DNA from: Alphaproteobacteria bacterium | Lineage (GTDB): Bacteria; Pseudomonadota; Alphaproteobacteria; UBA828 | Length of the DNA stretch: 6,704 nucleotides | Direction of reading: 5' to 3' | Assembly (NCBI GenBank): GCA_029937205.1 | Contig: JAPYQV010000155.1 | Span: forward strand, 1-6,704 | Shown here: positions 6,555 through 6,704 of the stretch, one piece after another | How positions within the stretch are numbered: the stretch's first letter is position 1 | How the letters are laid out: every line of letters starts with the position of its first letter | Notes under the pieces: model-generated | The model's database searches: none | Told to the model about the DNA's origin: nothing | The model's input: only the letters and a program-made list of their open reading frames with translations | Translations under genes and position numbers: made by a program

Positions 6555-6704
6555 ATGAGCTTGCCGTTGCAAGGTTCCGCGCCACGCAGCGTCACCATTT
6601 TGGGCTCGACCGGCTCCATTGGCGGCAACACTATCGACCTCCTGCAACGTCATCCGGAAAGATTTACCGTGGCGGCGTTGACCGCTAATCGCAATATTGA
6701 CCTG
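6555..6704 (+). CDS. dxr: 1-deoxy-D-xylulose 5-phosphate reductoisomerase, N-terminal part
   Basis: Dxr (IspC) converts 1-deoxy-D-xylulose 5-phosphate to 2-C-methyl-D-erythritol 4-phosphate with NADPH, the committed step of the MEP isoprenoid pathway, in the cytoplasm. The first 50 codons are present and the frame is open at the window end. The N-terminal Rossmann nucleotide-binding loop is clear: [12 protein letters not shown] at about residues 12-23, with GSTGSIG at 17-23, then NTIDLL and the second strand [11 protein letters not shown], as in other Dxr proteins. The ATG at 6555 gives a lead of 12 residues before the first strand, with AAAGGG upstream; an ATG at 6516 would add 13 residues ([13 protein letters not shown]). 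In many proteobacteria dxr follows uppS and cdsA, but here it faces away from the dehydratase gene and seems to begin its own transcript. Confidence 0.93.
   Translation, partial: MSLPLQGSAPRSVTILGSTGSIGGNTIDLLQRHPERFTVAALTANRNIDL

Noticed and set aside
6385..6585. A - strand open frame ending with an 18-codon stretch MKQQKMDYFCQREERLWN that overlaps the dehydratase start
   Set aside because: No convincing ribosome binding site precedes the internal ATG, the frame covers the dxr start on the other strand, and the purine run it includes is better explained as the dehydratase ribosome binding site.

Overview
The window looks like ordinary chromosomal DNA of a moderately GC-rich proteobacterium, most likely an alphaproteobacterium. 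The divergent arrangement recG < > sdhE-mfd, with a DUF502-type gene ending convergently against recG, is an order I associate with alphaproteobacteria. The Mfd and RecG sequences also read as alphaproteobacterial (for example FPYDETDDQ just before the Mfd ATPase core). I see no phage, IS, CRISPR, tRNA or rRNA sequence.

Layout from left to right. Positions 1-137 hold the C-terminal end of a DUF502-like membrane protein on the + strand. Positions 119-2200 hold recG on the - strand, whose 3' end overlaps the first gene by 19 bp. Positions 2201-2297 are a 97-bp divergent intergenic region with a good sigma70-type promoter (CTGACA, 17 bp, TATGAT) pointing to the right and a 12-bp perfect palindrome between that promoter and the next start codon. 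Positions 2298-2573 hold sdhE, the flavinylation factor of succinate dehydrogenase. Positions 2570-6073 hold mfd, the transcription-repair coupling factor, which starts at a TTG overlapping the sdhE stop. Positions 6047-6394 hold a pterin-4a-carbinolamine dehydratase on the - strand, overlapping the mfd 3' end by 27 bp. Positions 6395-6554 are a divergent intergenic region with a small GC-rich hairpin and a possible four-codon leader ORF. From 6555 to the window end lies the start of dxr, the second enzyme of the MEP isoprenoid pathway.

RecG and Mfd are both superfamily 2 DNA translocases that share a helicase core and a TRG motif. RecG remodels stalled forks and R-loops, and Mfd removes stalled RNA polymerase and recruits UvrA. 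SdhE is metabolically unrelated but appears translationally coupled to mfd. The dehydratase and dxr form a separate divergent pair.

I did not find a convincing undescribed system. The points most worth a second look are the altered RGxxE motif of SdhE, the palindrome in the sdhE-mfd leader, the two convergent gene overlaps with no visible terminator, and the dxr leader (hairpin, mini-ORF and TAATG overlap).
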